Program-made: the position numbers and the translations under genes
Shown here: piece by piece, positions 16,453 through 25,029 of the stretch
Numbering within the stretch: the first letter of the stretch is position 1
How the letters are laid out: each line of letters starts with the position of its first letter
Notes under the pieces: model-generated
What the model was told of the DNA's origin: nothing
The model's database searches: none
What the model saw: only the letters and a program-made list of their open reading frames with translations
Assembly (NCBI RefSeq): GCF_018343665.1
Contig: NZ_JAGYPM010000001.1
Coordinates: forward strand, 159,239-223,238
Direction of reading: 5' to 3'
From: Cytobacillus citreus
GTDB taxonomy: Bacteria > Bacillota > Bacilli > Bacillales > Cytobacillaceae
Length of the DNA: 64,000 nt

Positions 16453-16509
16453 TTAGTGAATAAAAGCACCAAAGCGTAAAAGCGTTCATGTAAAAAAGGG
16501 GGATAAAAA

Positions 16510-17529
16510 ATGATAAAGAAAATTAAGTGGTTAACTGCTGCTAGTTTAGTAGGAATTGCTTTATTGAGCGGCTGTGGAAGCGAAAATACAAACGGGACAG
16601 ATAATTCTTCAGATAAAGAAGCGAAGAAGACTTATAAAATAGGCGTAACGCAATTTGCTGAACACCCATCTCTTGACGCAGCTACAGAAGGATTCATTAA
16701 AGCTTTAGAGGATGAAGGATTTAAGGACGGAGAAAACACTGAATATATGATTCAAAATGCGCAAGCAGATATGAATAATACACTAACCATTGCTAATAAC
16801 TTTGTTGGTGATAAAGTTGATCTCATTTTCGCTAATGCTACACCAAGTGCTGTTAGTGCTCTAAATGCTACAAAGGAGATCCCTATTCTTTTCACTTCTG
16901 TAACCGACCCAGTCGGAGCAGGATTAGTGGAAGCATTTGATAAACCAGGTGACAATATCACTGGAACTACAGATAATCACCCAGAAGGAACAGCAAAAAC
17001 AATCAATTTTATTGCTGAAGAGGTAGGAGCAAAAAATATCGGTGTCATTTTCAATGCAGGGGAACAAAATTCGGAGGTACAAGTAGATAAAGTTAGAGAA
17101 CTTGCCAAGAAGCAGGGGGCAAATGTTGTCGAAGCTACAATCTCTACTTCAGCTGAGGTAAAACAAGCTGCTGAATCTTTAGTCGGACGTGTGGATGCGA
17201 TATATATTCCAACAGATAATACAGTTGTTTCTGCGTTAGAATCGGTCATTTCCGTTGCAAATAGCAAGAAAATTCCTCTTTTTGTTGGTGAACTAGATTC
17301 AATGAAACGCGGAGCAATTGCAGCGAGCGGTTTCAATTACTTTGACCTTGGTTACCAAACTGGCAAAATGGCTGCAGAGATTTTAAAAGGCAATAAAAAA
17401 CCATCTGAAATTCCAGTTGAGCTTCCAAGCAGCTTGAAGCTAGTCATTAATAAGAAAGCTGCTGAAGAACAAGGTCTTGAAGTGAAGCAGGAGTGGGAGA
17501 AAATCGCTGAATTTTATGAAGGAGAATAA
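16510..17529 (+). CDS. ABC transporter substrate-binding lipoprotein (TrpX-like)
   Basis: The 339-aa protein has a lipoprotein signal peptide with lipobox LLSGC (Cys at about residue 22), then an ABC_sub_bind domain of the TrpX/YtrX-like family (KIGVTQFAEHPSLDAATEGF onward). It would bind the substrate outside the membrane. In streptococci this family, with a matching permease and ATPase, imports tryptophan. Here the substrate is unproven and no T-box supports tryptophan control. It is the first gene of a three-gene operon with an AAGGGGG ribosome site. Confidence 0.85.
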   Translation: MIKKIKWLTAASLVGIALLSGCGSENTNGTDNSSDKEAKKTYKIGVTQFAEHPSLDAATEGFIKALEDEGFKDGENTEYMIQNAQADMNNTLTIANNFVGDKVDLIFANATPSAVSALNATKEIPILFTSVTDPVGAGLVEAFDKPGDNITGTTDNHPEGTAKTINFIAEEVGAKNIGVIFNAGEQNSEVQVDKVRELAKKQGANVVEATISTSAEVKQAAESLVGRVDAIYIPTDNTVVSALESVISVANSKKIPLFVGELDSMKRGAIAASGFNYFDLGYQTGKMAAEILKGNKKPSEIPVELPSSLKLVINKKAAEEQGLEVKQEWEKIAEFYEGE

Positions 17530-17537
17530 GTAAACTG

Positions 17538-17566
17538 CTGCAATCTTTGTTCTGCAAAGATTGCAA
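17538..17566 (+). other. Intercistronic hairpin between binding protein and permease
   Basis: GCAATCTTTG (17540-17549) pairs perfectly with CAAAGATTGC (17555-17564) with no T run after it. Such hairpins often protect the upstream mRNA or reduce read-through, so that binding protein exceeds permease. Confidence 0.6.
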
Positions 17567-17613
17567 AAACAGTCTACATGTTACTGCCACATCAGACAGA
17601 AAGGAAGAGTTAT

Positions 17614-18624
17614 ATGCCCACAGCTATCTTTGGTTCAATTGAGGCAGGTGCGATCTATGCTTTAATGGCATTAGGAGTTTACTTATCATTTAGAATACTA
17701 GATTTCCCTGATCTTACTGTGGATGGGAGCTTTGTGACAGGTGCTGCAGTAGCTGCAGTCCTTATTGTTGGAGGAACGAATCCATTTCTAGCAACGCTTA
17801 TTGCTTTATTTTGCGGATTTGCGGCAGGCTGTATGACGGGGCTGCTTCATACAAAGGGGAAAATTAACCCATTATTATCTGGAATTCTAATGATGATAGC
17901 CTTGTATTCAATAAATTTAAGGATTATGGGGAAGTCAAATGTTCCCCTTTTATCAGAAGAAACAGTGATAACAAAATTAAGTGGATTTTGGCAAAGTTTA
18001 GGACTTGATAATGGGCTTGATGCCTTGTTAGCGGGTACCGGATTTGCGCCCAAAACATGGGGAATCCTTATTCTCATGCTATTATTAGCTCTTGTCGTAA
18101 AAGTCATGATTGACAGTTTTTTGAAAACGGATTTTGGATTAGCTATTCGTGCGACAGGTAATAATGAAACGATGATTCGCAGCTTTTCGGCAGATACTGA
18201 TTTATTAAAAATTATTGGTCTGGGTATTTCAAATGCTCTTGTCGCACTATCTGGTGCACTTATTGCTCAATATAACGGTTTTAGTGATGTTGGTATGGGA
18301 ATCGGCATGATTGTCATTGGTCTAGCCTCTGTCATAATCGGAGAGGCCATTTTTGGGGCAAAAACAATCGTAAGAGCCACTTTAGCTGTTATAGGTGGAG
18401 CGATTTTATATCGACTTATTGTTACACTTGCACTAAGGGTTGATTTTCTTGAAACAGGAGACATGAAGCTCATAACAGCATTTATCGTTGTTTGCGCTTT
18501 AGTTGTGCCAAAAATTGTTGAAAGGCAGCGAGAAAATCAGCGTAAAAAGCGGCGATTAGTTCAATCTAAACAAAAAGCAAATGAGAGTGGTGAGCAGTTT
18601 GCTGCAATTAAAACAAATTCATAA
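17614..18624 (+). CDS. ABC transporter permease (TrpY-like)
   Basis: A 336-aa polytopic membrane protein of the BPD_transp_2 (LivH/RbsC-like) family, with about nine hydrophobic segments starting at GAIYALMALGVYLSF. The conserved cytoplasmic loop LAIRATGNNETMIRSF is near residue 190. The C terminus is strongly basic. An upstream in-frame ATG at 17578 has no ribosome site, whereas the ATG at 17614 has GAAAGGAAG. It overlaps the ATPase gene. Confidence 0.87.
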   Translation: MPTAIFGSIEAGAIYALMALGVYLSFRILDFPDLTVDGSFVTGAAVAAVLIVGGTNPFLATLIALFCGFAAGCMTGLLHTKGKINPLLSGILMMIALYSINLRIMGKSNVPLLSEETVITKLSGFWQSLGLDNGLDALLAGTGFAPKTWGILILMLLLALVVKVMIDSFLKTDFGLAIRATGNNETMIRSFSADTDLLKIIGLGISNALVALSGALIAQYNGFSDVGMGIGMIVIGLASVIIGEAIFGAKTIVRATLAVIGGAILYRLIVTLALRVDFLETGDMKLITAFIVVCALVVPKIVERQRENQRKKRRLVQSKQKANESGEQFAAIKTNS

Positions 18625-19393
18625 AGTCTTTAATGAAGGGACACCTGATGAAAAAATAGCTCTCGAGCGTATGAATCTGCATTTAAAGCCAGGAGATTTT
18701 ATGACCGTAATTGGCAGTAATGGTGCGGGAAAATCGACACTTATGAACCTTATTTCAGGAAAATTAATCCCTGATTTAGGTGAAGTCATTATTGATGAAA
18801 AAGACGTTACGACAGTGAAGGAGTTTAAAAGGTCAAGATTGATTGGACGTGTTTTTCAGGATCCAATGGCAGGAACTGCACCAGCAATGACAATTGAAGA
18901 GAACCTAGCTATTGCTTATTCACGAACAACTTCCCGTGGTTTAAAAAGAGGAGTAACGAAAGCAAGAAGGGATTTTTTCAAAGAGAAGCTTGAAACACTT
19001 CATCTCGGTTTAGAAAATCGTCTGCAAGCAAAGGTTGGTTTATTATCTGGCGGAGAAAGGCAGGCATTATCGCTGTTAATGGTAACATTTACGGAACCGA
19101 AAATTCTCCTGCTTGATGAGCATACTGCTGCGCTTGATCCTTCTCGGGCCGAGCTTATTACGGCTCTTACTAAAGAAATCGTAGAAGCATATAATCTTAC
19201 TACCTTAATGGTTACGCATAATATGCAGCAAGCCCTAGATCTTGGAAACAGGCTAATTATGATGGACAAAGGTCAGATTATTTTCGAAGCAAATGAGGAG
19301 CAAAAGCAAAAATTATCGGTGGATAAGCTGCTAGAAGAATTCCAGCGAATTCGCGGGGAAAAAATGAGCAGTGATAAGGCAGTACTAATCTAA
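18581..19393 (+). CDS. ABC transporter ATP-binding protein (TrpZ-like)
   Basis: A 270-aa ABC ATPase. Walker A GSNGAGKST is near residues 45-53, the signature LSGGERQAL near 150, and Walker B ILLLDEHTAALDP near 172, with a switch His in LMVTHNM. It energises the adjacent permease. The open frame starts at ATG 18581, 44 bases inside the permease gene. TTG at 18599, with GAGTGGTGAG before it, is an equally good start and would give MLQLKQIHKVF. The coupling implies co-translation. Confidence 0.88.
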   Translation: MRVVSSLLQLKQIHKVFNEGTPDEKIALERMNLHLKPGDFMTVIGSNGAGKSTLMNLISGKLIPDLGEVIIDEKDVTTVKEFKRSRLIGRVFQDPMAGTAPAMTIEENLAIAYSRTTSRGLKRGVTKARRDFFKEKLETLHLGLENRLQAKVGLLSGGERQALSLLMVTFTEPKILLLDEHTAALDPSRAELITALTKEIVEAYNLTTLMVTHNMQQALDLGNRLIMMDKGQIIFEANEEQKQKLSVDKLLEEFQRIRGEKMSSDKAVLI

Positions 19394-19432
19394 CTATCGA
19401 AGACTGTTAACGTTGATATTTTGCCGATTAAT

Positions 19433-19462
19433 AAGGCATATCACTCAAAGTGATATGCCTTT
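19433..19462 (+). terminator. Terminator between converging genes
   Basis: AAGGCATATCACT and AGTGATATGCCTT form a 13-bp stem with a three-base loop. It is short of T on both sides but lies exactly between the ATPase gene and the oppositely oriented regulator. Confidence 0.7.
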
Positions 19463-19472
19463 CCAAATTTTC

Positions 19473-20024
19473 TTATGGATAGTACATAACAACTTGGCAT
19501 CTAACCATATCTGATCCGATATTTTTATAGGTATGCATTTTATTTGCTAAAAAACGAATGGAATTTCCTGTTTGAATTTGGATTTGCTGATTTCCTATGT
19601 GAACCTCTAGGAATCCTGTCATTACAGTTATGAATTCTTCGACTCCTTCAGTATGCTTATCAGAAGAATGCTTGCAGCCTGGTTCAATTTCTACTATATA
19701 TATTTCGAACTTTTTTCGAGGATCGAAGGGGAAAATAGGGTAGACCCGGTAGTCTCTGTTACTTTCCATAACCGGTGAGATCGACTTTAAGTCTACTAAG
19801 AGAACATCAGATGGTTCCTCCTTTATTAAAGAAGAAAATGAAACTTGAAGTCCGCTTGCAATTTTCCATAAAGTCGTGACGGTAGGGTTCGATTCTCCTC
19901 GTTCAATTTGCCCGAGCATCGCTTTGCTTACACCCGTAATTTCAGATGCAGCATCAAGACTGTATCCTCTTGTTTTACGTATGTTTCTTAAATTTTCTCC
20001 AATATTTTTTTGAATATTATCCAT
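19473..20024 (-). CDS. XRE-cupin transcriptional regulator
   Basis: The 183-aa protein has an N-terminal XRE/Cro helix-turn-helix (about residues 8-62, DAASEITGVSKAMLGQIERGESNPT) and a C-terminal cupin barrel (about 105-180, HTEGVEEFITVMTGFLEVHIG). Such regulators sense small molecules through the cupin. It is divergent from azlC, so azlCD is the likely target, in the role that the Lrp-type AzlB plays in B. subtilis. The ATG at 20024 follows GGAGG, and an upstream TTG overlaps that site. Confidence 0.85.
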   Translation of the reverse strand: MDNIQKNIGENLRNIRKTRGYSLDAASEITGVSKAMLGQIERGESNPTVTTLWKIASGLQVSFSSLIKEEPSDVLLVDLKSISPVMESNRDYRVYPIFPFDPRKKFEIYIVEIEPGCKHSSDKHTEGVEEFITVMTGFLEVHIGNQQIQIQTGNSIRFLANKMHTYKNIGSDMVRCQVVMYYP

Positions 20025-20180
20025 TTTTTCCTCCAAAATAGTTGTGCGCTATAGCATGCATATGTATAATATGTTTTATTAATAATTTATTATAGCATAC
20101 CTTATATCTATTATAGTAAACTTCCGAATGAAATTTCTAATTTATAAAATAGGGTGGTGCAATCATTGGCGGAGCTGGCA

Positions 20181-20897
20181 ATGAATAAAACACAATCAGA
20201 ATTTAGGAAGGGGTTTCAATCAGGTGTAAGCATTGCAATCGGATATGCACCTGTTGCCTTAACCTTCGGACTCCTTGCCAAAACAACGGGGCTGTCATTT
20301 GGTGAAACGGTATTAATGAGTTTAATCGTTTATGCTGGTGCTTCACAGTATATCTCACTCAGCTTGCTGACGCTTGGGACTGGAATATTTGAAATCATTT
20401 TAACTACTTTTATTGTGAATATTAGGCATTTTTTAATGTCCGCAGCATTAAATGAAAAATGCGAAGAGGATCAACTTGTAAATAAAGCTGTCTATTCCTT
20501 TGGGATTACGGATGAAACCTTTTCTGTTGCAGCAATGCGGGATGACACTGTTACGACTGGATATATGTTTGGGCTTAACCTAATATCCTATATGAGCTGG
20601 GTAATTTGTTCCGGAATTGGTTTTTTACTTGGTGCTAGCCTTCCGCAAACGTTACAGGAAAGCATGTCAATCGCACTTTACGCTATGTTTATAGGGTTAT
20701 TAGTACCATCTATGAAAAAAAGTGTTAAAGTTGTATGTTTGGCCGCTTTAGCCGCATGTTTTAATACAATTTTCTCCTTAACGAATGCCCTTTCCACAGG
20801 ATGGGCAATTGTTATTGCTACACTTCTATCTGCAGTCATTATTGAGCTAATGGAAGGAGTAAAGAATAAACAAAGGGGGAGTAAAGGTGAGAAGTGA
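20181..20897 (+). CDS. azlC: AzlC branched-chain amino acid exporter subunit
   Basis: A polytopic membrane protein of about 238 aa from the AzlC family, the large subunit of a two-part exporter of branched-chain amino acids and analogues such as 4-azaleucine. Motifs seen are GYAPVALTFGLLA and VYAGASQYISLSLL near the N terminus and NIRHFLMSAAL near residue 95. The start is uncertain. ATG 20181 has GGCGGAG upstream, but GTG 20154 and TTG 20166 also lie in frame behind AGGGTGG. It overlaps azlD by 11 bases. Confidence 0.87.
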   Translation: MNKTQSEFRKGFQSGVSIAIGYAPVALTFGLLAKTTGLSFGETVLMSLIVYAGASQYISLSLLTLGTGIFEIILTTFIVNIRHFLMSAALNEKCEEDQLVNKAVYSFGITDETFSVAAMRDDTVTTGYMFGLNLISYMSWVICSGIGFLLGASLPQTLQESMSIALYAMFIGLLVPSMKKSVKVVCLAALAACFNTIFSLTNALSTGWAIVIATLLSAVIIELMEGVKNKQRGSKGEK

Positions 20898-21192
20898 GAT
20901 CGTTTGGATGATAGTCGGGATGGGACTTGTCACTTATGTACCTAGAGTGCTCCCTTTTTTCCTTTTTAAAGGAAAAGAATTACCATCATTTGTACAAGGA
21001 GTTTTGAAGAATGTCCCATCTGCTACTTTAGGGGCACTCATTTTCCCTGGGATTTTTTATATTAATGAAGATATATGGTTTGGTATATTGGGAGCAGCAA
21101 TTGCTTTCATTGCAGCCTACTTTGGAGCGAATGTCATTATTGTTGTCCTAGGTTCTATTGCCTTTTTATCTCTTTATTCATTTATTATGTAG
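20887..21192 (+). CDS. azlD: AzlD small exporter subunit
   Basis: A 101-aa membrane protein with about three to four hydrophobic segments. It has the family start MIVGMGLVTYVPRVLPFF, in which the YVPR motif is typical of AzlD. It pairs with AzlC. The start is GTG with AGGGGGAG in the end of azlC. Its stop is followed by a family B repeat. Confidence 0.87.
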   Translation: MRSEIVWMIVGMGLVTYVPRVLPFFLFKGKELPSFVQGVLKNVPSATLGALIFPGIFYINEDIWFGILGAAIAFIAAYFGANVIIVVLGSIAFLSLYSFIM

Positions 21193-21201
21193 CTGATATT
21201 T

Positions 21202-21328
21202 AAAGAAAACTCGCCGATTGGCGAGCCTTGGAAAGGCGAAGACAGAGGCGTAGTTGCACTTACACTTAATTCCTAAAATTGGCAACTACGTCGAATCATC
21301 TTCTGCGCTGGCAATTTATAATTTCTTA
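21202..21328 (-). repeat. Dispersed repeat family B, minimal copy (inverted)
   Basis: About 127 bp. Read on the minus strand it runs ATAAATTGCCAGCGCAG ... AACTACGCCTCTGTCTTCGCC ... CTCGCCAATCGGCGAG. The same ends flank longer copies at 27255-27440 and 59774-60079, which carry extra internal segments. It contains a GTAGTTGC...GCAACTAC inverted repeat and a TCGCCgatTGGCGA stem. It occupies the gap between azlD and yhfN. Confidence 0.8.
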
Positions 21329-21334
21329 ATGTGT

Positions 21335-21369
21335 GAAAAAAGCCGGTTCATAAAAGAATCGGTTTTTCT
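21335..21369 (+). terminator. Terminator downstream of azlCD
   Basis: AAAAAGCCGGTTC and GAATCGGTTTTT arms around ATAAAA, followed by a T run. It also reads well on the other strand. Confidence 0.75.
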
Positions 21370-21435
21370 ATTGCTCTTTTTGTCTAAGCTATACAATATG
21401 GGATTTGGATAGGACTTAAGAAAATGTTCTAAATA

Positions 21436-21463
21436 TTGATTTTTATACTAAACTAACTATATG
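21436..21463 (+). promoter_or_regulatory. Probable yhfN promoter
   Basis: TTGATT, a 16-bp spacer and TATATG, 28 bases before the ATG. Confidence 0.4.
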
Positions 21464-21491
21464 AAGGGTTGTACAAAGAGGGGGGAGTGAA

Positions 21492-22763
21492 ATGGCAAGA
21501 AAAATAGGCTTTTATGGTGTGATTGCCTATTGTTTATATGGATTATTCTTTTATTGGTATTTATTTTATTTTGCGGATACAAGCTTGGCATTTGAATATG
21601 AGGGATCAAGGGCAGATCCTGCAACATTCTTAAATAGCAGAGAGCTTATGCTAAGTGAAGGATATTCTAAAATTAGAAATTTATTATTTTTCCTATCTAC
21701 ACCATTTGAATGGCTTTTTTATTTATTCATTATGCTGCTTGGTTTTTCGAATGCTTTCAAAAAATGGGCAAAGCAGTCTTCAAAATTCAAGTTTATTCAA
21801 ATATCCATATACCTAATTTGGCTTTCGTTCTTTTCTTTTATCGCAACATTTCCATTGAGTTATATTAGCTATTCCTTATCTAAAAGCTATAATATTTCTA
21901 CTCAAAGCTTTGGCGGGTGGATGAAAGATGAACTCATTGATTTTTGGATTAATTATGGGACGATGTTAATCATTGTACCTATTCTTTATTGGCTCATTAA
22001 TAAGAGTCGAAAAAGATGGTGGCTTTATGCGTGGCTAATATCTATTCCCTTCACACTATTTATGATGTTTTTACAGCCAGTTGTCATTGATCCTTTATAC
22101 AATGATTTTTATCCGTTAAAAAATAAAGAACTGGAAGCCAAAATTTTGGATCTGGCAGACAAAGCCAATATCCCTGCTGAACATGTTTTTGAAGTAAATA
22201 TGTCAGAAAAAACAAATGCTCTTAATGCTTACGTTAACGGAATTGGGTCGAATTCGAGAATTGTACTCTGGGACACAACCTTAAATCAGTTAAATGAAAA
22301 TGAAATTTTATTTATTATGGCGCATGAAATGGGCCATTATGTAGAGAAGCATATTTATTTCGGAATAGCAGGCTATTTGCTTTTATCCTTAGTAGGTCTT
22401 TACTTAGCTGCAAGGATAATGGAGCAAGTTATTAGCAGATGGGGAAATGTGTTTAAAATTCCTGCAGTTAATGATATTCGCTCATTGCCGTTATTTTTAA
22501 TGATTATCTCCATGCTTTTATTTATCTCAAGTCCATTTTCAAATTTTGTTTCCCGCTATCAGGAATCCCGAGCAGATAAATATGCCATTGAGCTTACAAA
22601 GGATACTGAAGCAGCTATACAAACATTTCAGGAATTAACCCGTGCAGGACGAAGTCAGGTAAACCCGCCGTTACTTGTAAAAATATTCCGATATGGTCAT
22701 CCGACCATGCTTGAAAGAATTTCCTACCTTGAAGAATATGAGATTGAGAATCGATCCAAATGA
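21492..22763 (+). CDS. yhfN: M48-family membrane metalloprotease YhfN
   Basis: The 423-aa protein is like CAAX prenyl protease (Ste24), with an N-terminal multi-helix domain, the zinc motif MAHEMGHYVEKH (HExxH) near residues 277-288 and the third ligand in QESRADKYAIEL near 357. It has about six to seven membrane segments. It probably degrades or processes membrane proteins or peptides, but no substrate is known. B. subtilis YhfN is similar in size and place. AGAGGGGGGAG is the ribosome site. Confidence 0.88.
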   Translation: MARKIGFYGVIAYCLYGLFFYWYLFYFADTSLAFEYEGSRADPATFLNSRELMLSEGYSKIRNLLFFLSTPFEWLFYLFIMLLGFSNAFKKWAKQSSKFKFIQISIYLIWLSFFSFIATFPLSYISYSLSKSYNISTQSFGGWMKDELIDFWINYGTMLIIVPILYWLINKSRKRWWLYAWLISIPFTLFMMFLQPVVIDPLYNDFYPLKNKELEAKILDLADKANIPAEHVFEVNMSEKTNALNAYVNGIGSNSRIVLWDTTLNQLNENEILFIMAHEMGHYVEKHIYFGIAGYLLLSLVGLYLAARIMEQVISRWGNVFKIPAVNDIRSLPLFLMIISMLLFISSPFSNFVSRYQESRADKYAIELTKDTEAAIQTFQELTRAGRSQVNPPLLVKIFRYGHPTMLERISYLEEYEIENRSK

Positions 22764-22802
22764 GCAGGGAAGTCTGAACCTGCTTGTTTTTCTTTATTCA
22801 GA

Positions 22803-22833
22803 TAAAAAACCCTCGTTTTAAGATAACGAGGGC
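22803..22833 (-). terminator. Terminator of yhzC
   Basis: CCCTCGTT and AACGAGGG arms with a seven-base loop. On the minus strand a run of T follows, which fits the minus-strand gene ending at 22850. Confidence 0.85.
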
Positions 22834-22849
22834 TTAGGCTCTCTGGTAG

Positions 22850-23086
22850 CTATGTTCCGAATCGTTTGGTTAGTTCAATATATTGTTTGGATAAATGATT
22901 AAACTTATTTTTGTTTCCTTCATCGATAGCATGATCGATTTCCTTTTGTAGCTTCTTTTTCTCGCTAGTTAACAGCACTTCAGAAAGCAGCATGTCAATG
23001 TAAAGGTCTAATACATAGGATTCTTTTAACTTCTTCTTTTTCATTGCGTTTTTTTTCATCAGCTCTGTGTATGATTTTTCATTCAT
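22850..23086 (-). CDS. yhzC: IDEAL-domain protein YhzC
   Basis: A 78-aa, highly charged, helical protein. The C-terminal half has the IDEAL-domain pattern (IDHAIDEGNKNKFNHLSKQY, about residues 49-68). B. subtilis YhzC sits at the same place beside comK. The domain is thought to act in protein contacts but the function is unknown. The ATG at 23086 has GAGGTGA upstream. An in-frame GTG at 23095 overlaps the ribosome site and was rejected. Confidence 0.82.
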   Translation of the reverse strand: MNEKSYTELMKKNAMKKKKLKESYVLDLYIDMLLSEVLLTSEKKKLQKEIDHAIDEGNKNKFNHLSKQYIELTKRFGT

Positions 23087-23159
23087 GAAAATCACCTCAA
23101 CGCTTTTTACTATTATATGTTTTTTTCTTCTTTATTCAACTGATTTTTTTAAATTTTAA

Positions 23160-23246
23160 GAAAATATTTTTTAGTGGTAAAATTATGAACAATTTAGTAA
23201 CATTTTGAAAATATTGAATTTTGATGGTAAATATCTGGTATGATTA
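23160..23246 (+). promoter_or_regulatory. comK upstream region with AT-boxes
   Basis: A TATGAT -10 candidate lies at 23239-23244. Upstream are two AT-rich blocks resembling ComK AT-boxes (AAAA-N5-TTTT): AAAATATTTTTTA near 23161 and AAAATATTGAATTTT near 23208. Neither fits perfectly. ComK autoactivation is known in B. subtilis, so a role here is plausible. Confidence 0.35.
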
Positions 23247-23281
23247 GGTAGAAAATACTATTTTGAGGAGATGTAGAAAAA

Positions 23282-23857
23282 ATGAATATGCCAATTGTCC
23301 CGCCATTAATAGAAGAATATGAAATTAATCCGAATACAATGATTATTATGCCTGTCACATATGGCAGCAAGATTTATTCGAGAATTATGGAGTTTGAGGA
23401 TGAACTTGTGTCTCCATTTAAACCTTTTGACATTATTAAGAAAAGCTGTCTTTTCTTCGGAAGCAGCTATGAAGGAAGAAAAGAAGCCACAAAACAATTA
23501 ACTGGAATTACCCACAAAGCACCTATTACGATAGACTCCACTAACTTCATTTATTTTTTTCCAACTACTTCAGCGAGCAACCCACAATGTATTTGGATTT
23601 CACAAGAGCATATTCATTTTCATCGTCCTACAGATACAGCTAATACAAATGTTATATTTAAAAATAAACAATCTTTGACTATTCCGATCTCCTATAATTC
23701 ATTTAATAATCAGCTTTTACGGACTGCATTGTTAAAAACAACACTCTCCAGCAGAATTGGTGAATCGGAAAGAAAGGGCTGGTATTTCATTAATGGCAGC
23801 AGGAATATTAATGCTTCGGAAAGATTAGGAAAGTATACTTCGAGAGGAATTGAGTAA
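23282..23857 (+). CDS. comK: Competence transcription factor ComK
   Basis: The 191-aa length is almost equal to B. subtilis ComK (192 aa). The body shows the family features (EEYEINPNTMIIMPV, CLFFGSSYEGRKEATKQL, SNPQCIWISQEHI). ComK activates DNA-uptake and recombination genes, including addAB in B. subtilis, which are present in this window. The frame is intact, so competence could be possible. Ribosome site GAGGAG, about 11 bases before the ATG. Flanked by yhzC and yhjD as in B. subtilis. Confidence 0.92.
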   Translation: MNMPIVPPLIEEYEINPNTMIIMPVTYGSKIYSRIMEFEDELVSPFKPFDIIKKSCLFFGSSYEGRKEATKQLTGITHKAPITIDSTNFIYFFPTTSASNPQCIWISQEHIHFHRPTDTANTNVIFKNKQSLTIPISYNSFNNQLLRTALLKTTLSSRIGESERKGWYFINGSRNINASERLGKYTSRGIE

Positions 23858-23865
23858 GCTAGTCT

Positions 23866-23897
23866 CAGAAGCATGATAGTCATGCTTCTGTTTTTTT
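23866..23897 (+). terminator. Terminator of comK
   Basis: CAGAAGCATGA and TCATGCTTCTG form an 11-bp stem, followed by seven T. A family A repeat starts at the end of the T run. Confidence 0.92.
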
Positions 23898-24031
23898 AGC
23901 TAATAAGATTGTTTAAGTTTATTAATGTACTAAAGTAAAATGCGTTTTCAATTAATTATCTGCTAATAAGATCGCATAAGTAAAACTAAGGCATTCGCTA
24001 AAAAGGACGTGGCGAACGCCAAGTTTTACTA
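23898..24031 (+). repeat. Family A repeat between comK and yhjD
   Basis: A well-preserved copy (AGCTAATAAGATTG ... CATAAGTAAAACTAAGG) ending in hairpin arms GGCATTCGC and GCGAACGCC. Its last bases overlap the yhjD stop codon on the other strand, so it may act as that gene's terminator too. Confidence 0.85.
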
Positions 24032-24400
24032 AAGTTCAGCTTTTGAGTGCCGCTTATATAAATAAAATTCCAATAACTCTTGCACCTTGTTGCGGATGCG
24101 GGGATTGAAGTAGTTATGATGCTCTTCGTAGCCTTTATATAAGAACATAAACATTGTAAAAGCTTCATCCCGTTTTAGCTCCTCAACTTTAAATTTATTT
24201 CTGTTCATATATCGCTTTACATCGGCCAGTTCTTTTTGAACAATTTTCAGTGTTTCCTCAATCAAATTTAAATAAGGCTGTTTGAGCTTAAAAGGGCTCT
24301 TGTTAATAACGATAAGATCACGATTTAAAATAGTTAGCACCATTGGCAAATAGATAGCCTGTTCTATAATATTTCGATCCTTCTCAGGGATTCTCGTCAT
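24029..24400 (-). CDS. yhjD: YhjD-family protein
   Basis: The 123-aa soluble, helical protein is close in size to B. subtilis YhjD (about 120 aa), which lies near comK. No catalytic motif is recognised. RDLIVINKSPFKLKQPYLNL is a conserved-looking segment. The open frame runs further upstream into repeat DNA, but ATG 24400 has AGGGGG ten bases upstream, which marks the real start. The stop lies in a family A repeat. The role is unknown. Confidence 0.7.
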   Translation of the reverse strand: MTRIPEKDRNIIEQAIYLPMVLTILNRDLIVINKSPFKLKQPYLNLIEETLKIVQKELADVKRYMNRNKFKVEELKRDEAFTMFMFLYKGYEEHHNYFNPRIRNKVQELLEFYLYKRHSKAEL

Positions 24401-24430
24401 AATTGCCATTCCCCCTATAAAGTGAAATGA

Positions 24431-24675
24431 ATTAAGCAAATCGTAAGCGCCCCGCTCACCCTTAGGTATAGCATAAATCAGGCTGCCAAGAAGGATTTTC
24501 TGTAACCTTCTTGGCGGACTGACCGAAATGTGGAGGAGACTGCTTAGGAGCCGCAACTAGACAAGCTTACGACCTGAGATGTCGACAAAAACGCGACGTT
24601 CTCCCAAAGGCTTCCCTTTTGGTCGTGTGCTGTATCGCTGACGCAGCTTACCTCGTCCTCTCTTGTACGGTGGAG
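24431..24675 (-). repeat. Degenerate family C (REP-like) repeat with hairpin module
   Basis: Contains GCCAAGAAGG (24485-24494) pairing with CCTTCTTGGC (24506-24515), then ACTAGACAAGCTT and a GTCGACAAAAACGCGACGTT segment. The tail, on the minus strand, is the module also seen in family B (GCGTCAGCGATACAGCACACG, ACCAAAAGGGAAGCC). It resembles family C at 60118-60332. The 629-base gap 24401-25029 holds this, an AT-rich hairpin at 24716 and a short family D copy. No gene was seen. Confidence 0.6.
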
Positions 24676-24715
24676 CTACATATTTCTCTAACTCGAAAAA
24701 AATTATTTATATCCC

Positions 24716-24744
24716 AAAACAGAACATTTGTTCTGTTTTTATTT
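24716..24744. terminator. Isolated hairpin with T run
   Basis: AACAGAAC-ATTT-GTTCTGTT followed by T-rich sequence. It looks like a terminator but no intact gene ends here. The core GAAC-N4-GTTC also resembles a LexA box. Confidence 0.4.
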
Positions 24745-24853
24745 TATAGCTAAAGTGTTTTTAATGCAAGAGACATTCTTTGTCGAATTTATTATGAACT
24801 CAGCTTTTCCTATTATTGCAAAAACATGCTTGAACCGTATTATCAAAAGATTA

Positions 24854-24953
24854 GGCTGTGTTAAAGCTGAGTGTTGATCATGCGAATTTGTTTTTGATTG
24901 GAGAGGAAAGCGAGTGCCTGCAGCGGAAATCAACAGGGAAGTTTAACATAGTT
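24854..24953 (+). repeat. Family D repeat, deleted copy
   Basis: GGCTGTGTTAAAGCTGAG ... AATCAACAGGGAAGTTTAAC. Both ends are kept and the centre is reduced to GATTGGAGAGGAAAGCGAG. Located 77 bases before the S9 peptidase. Confidence 0.75.
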
Positions 24954-25029
24954 AAAGATAAAAAAAGAGCAGGAAAATTGTTTCTAGTGTCGAAATAATT
25001 AAGAACTAAAATTAGGAAGGAGAAAAAAG

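Noticed and set aside
16385-16509. T-box leader ahead of the TrpX-like transporter
   Set aside because: The leader is short, with no Stem I, no T-box sequence and no terminator before the gene.
24401-24556. N-terminal extension of yhjD to 24556
   Set aside because: It lies in degenerate family C repeat sequence. The internal ATG at 24400 has a proper ribosome site and gives the usual protein length.
24716-24744. LexA-like box GAAC-ATTT-GTTC
   Set aside because: It is the core of a hairpin with a T-run and no gene starts close by (nearest is about 290 bases away), so a terminator relic is more likely.
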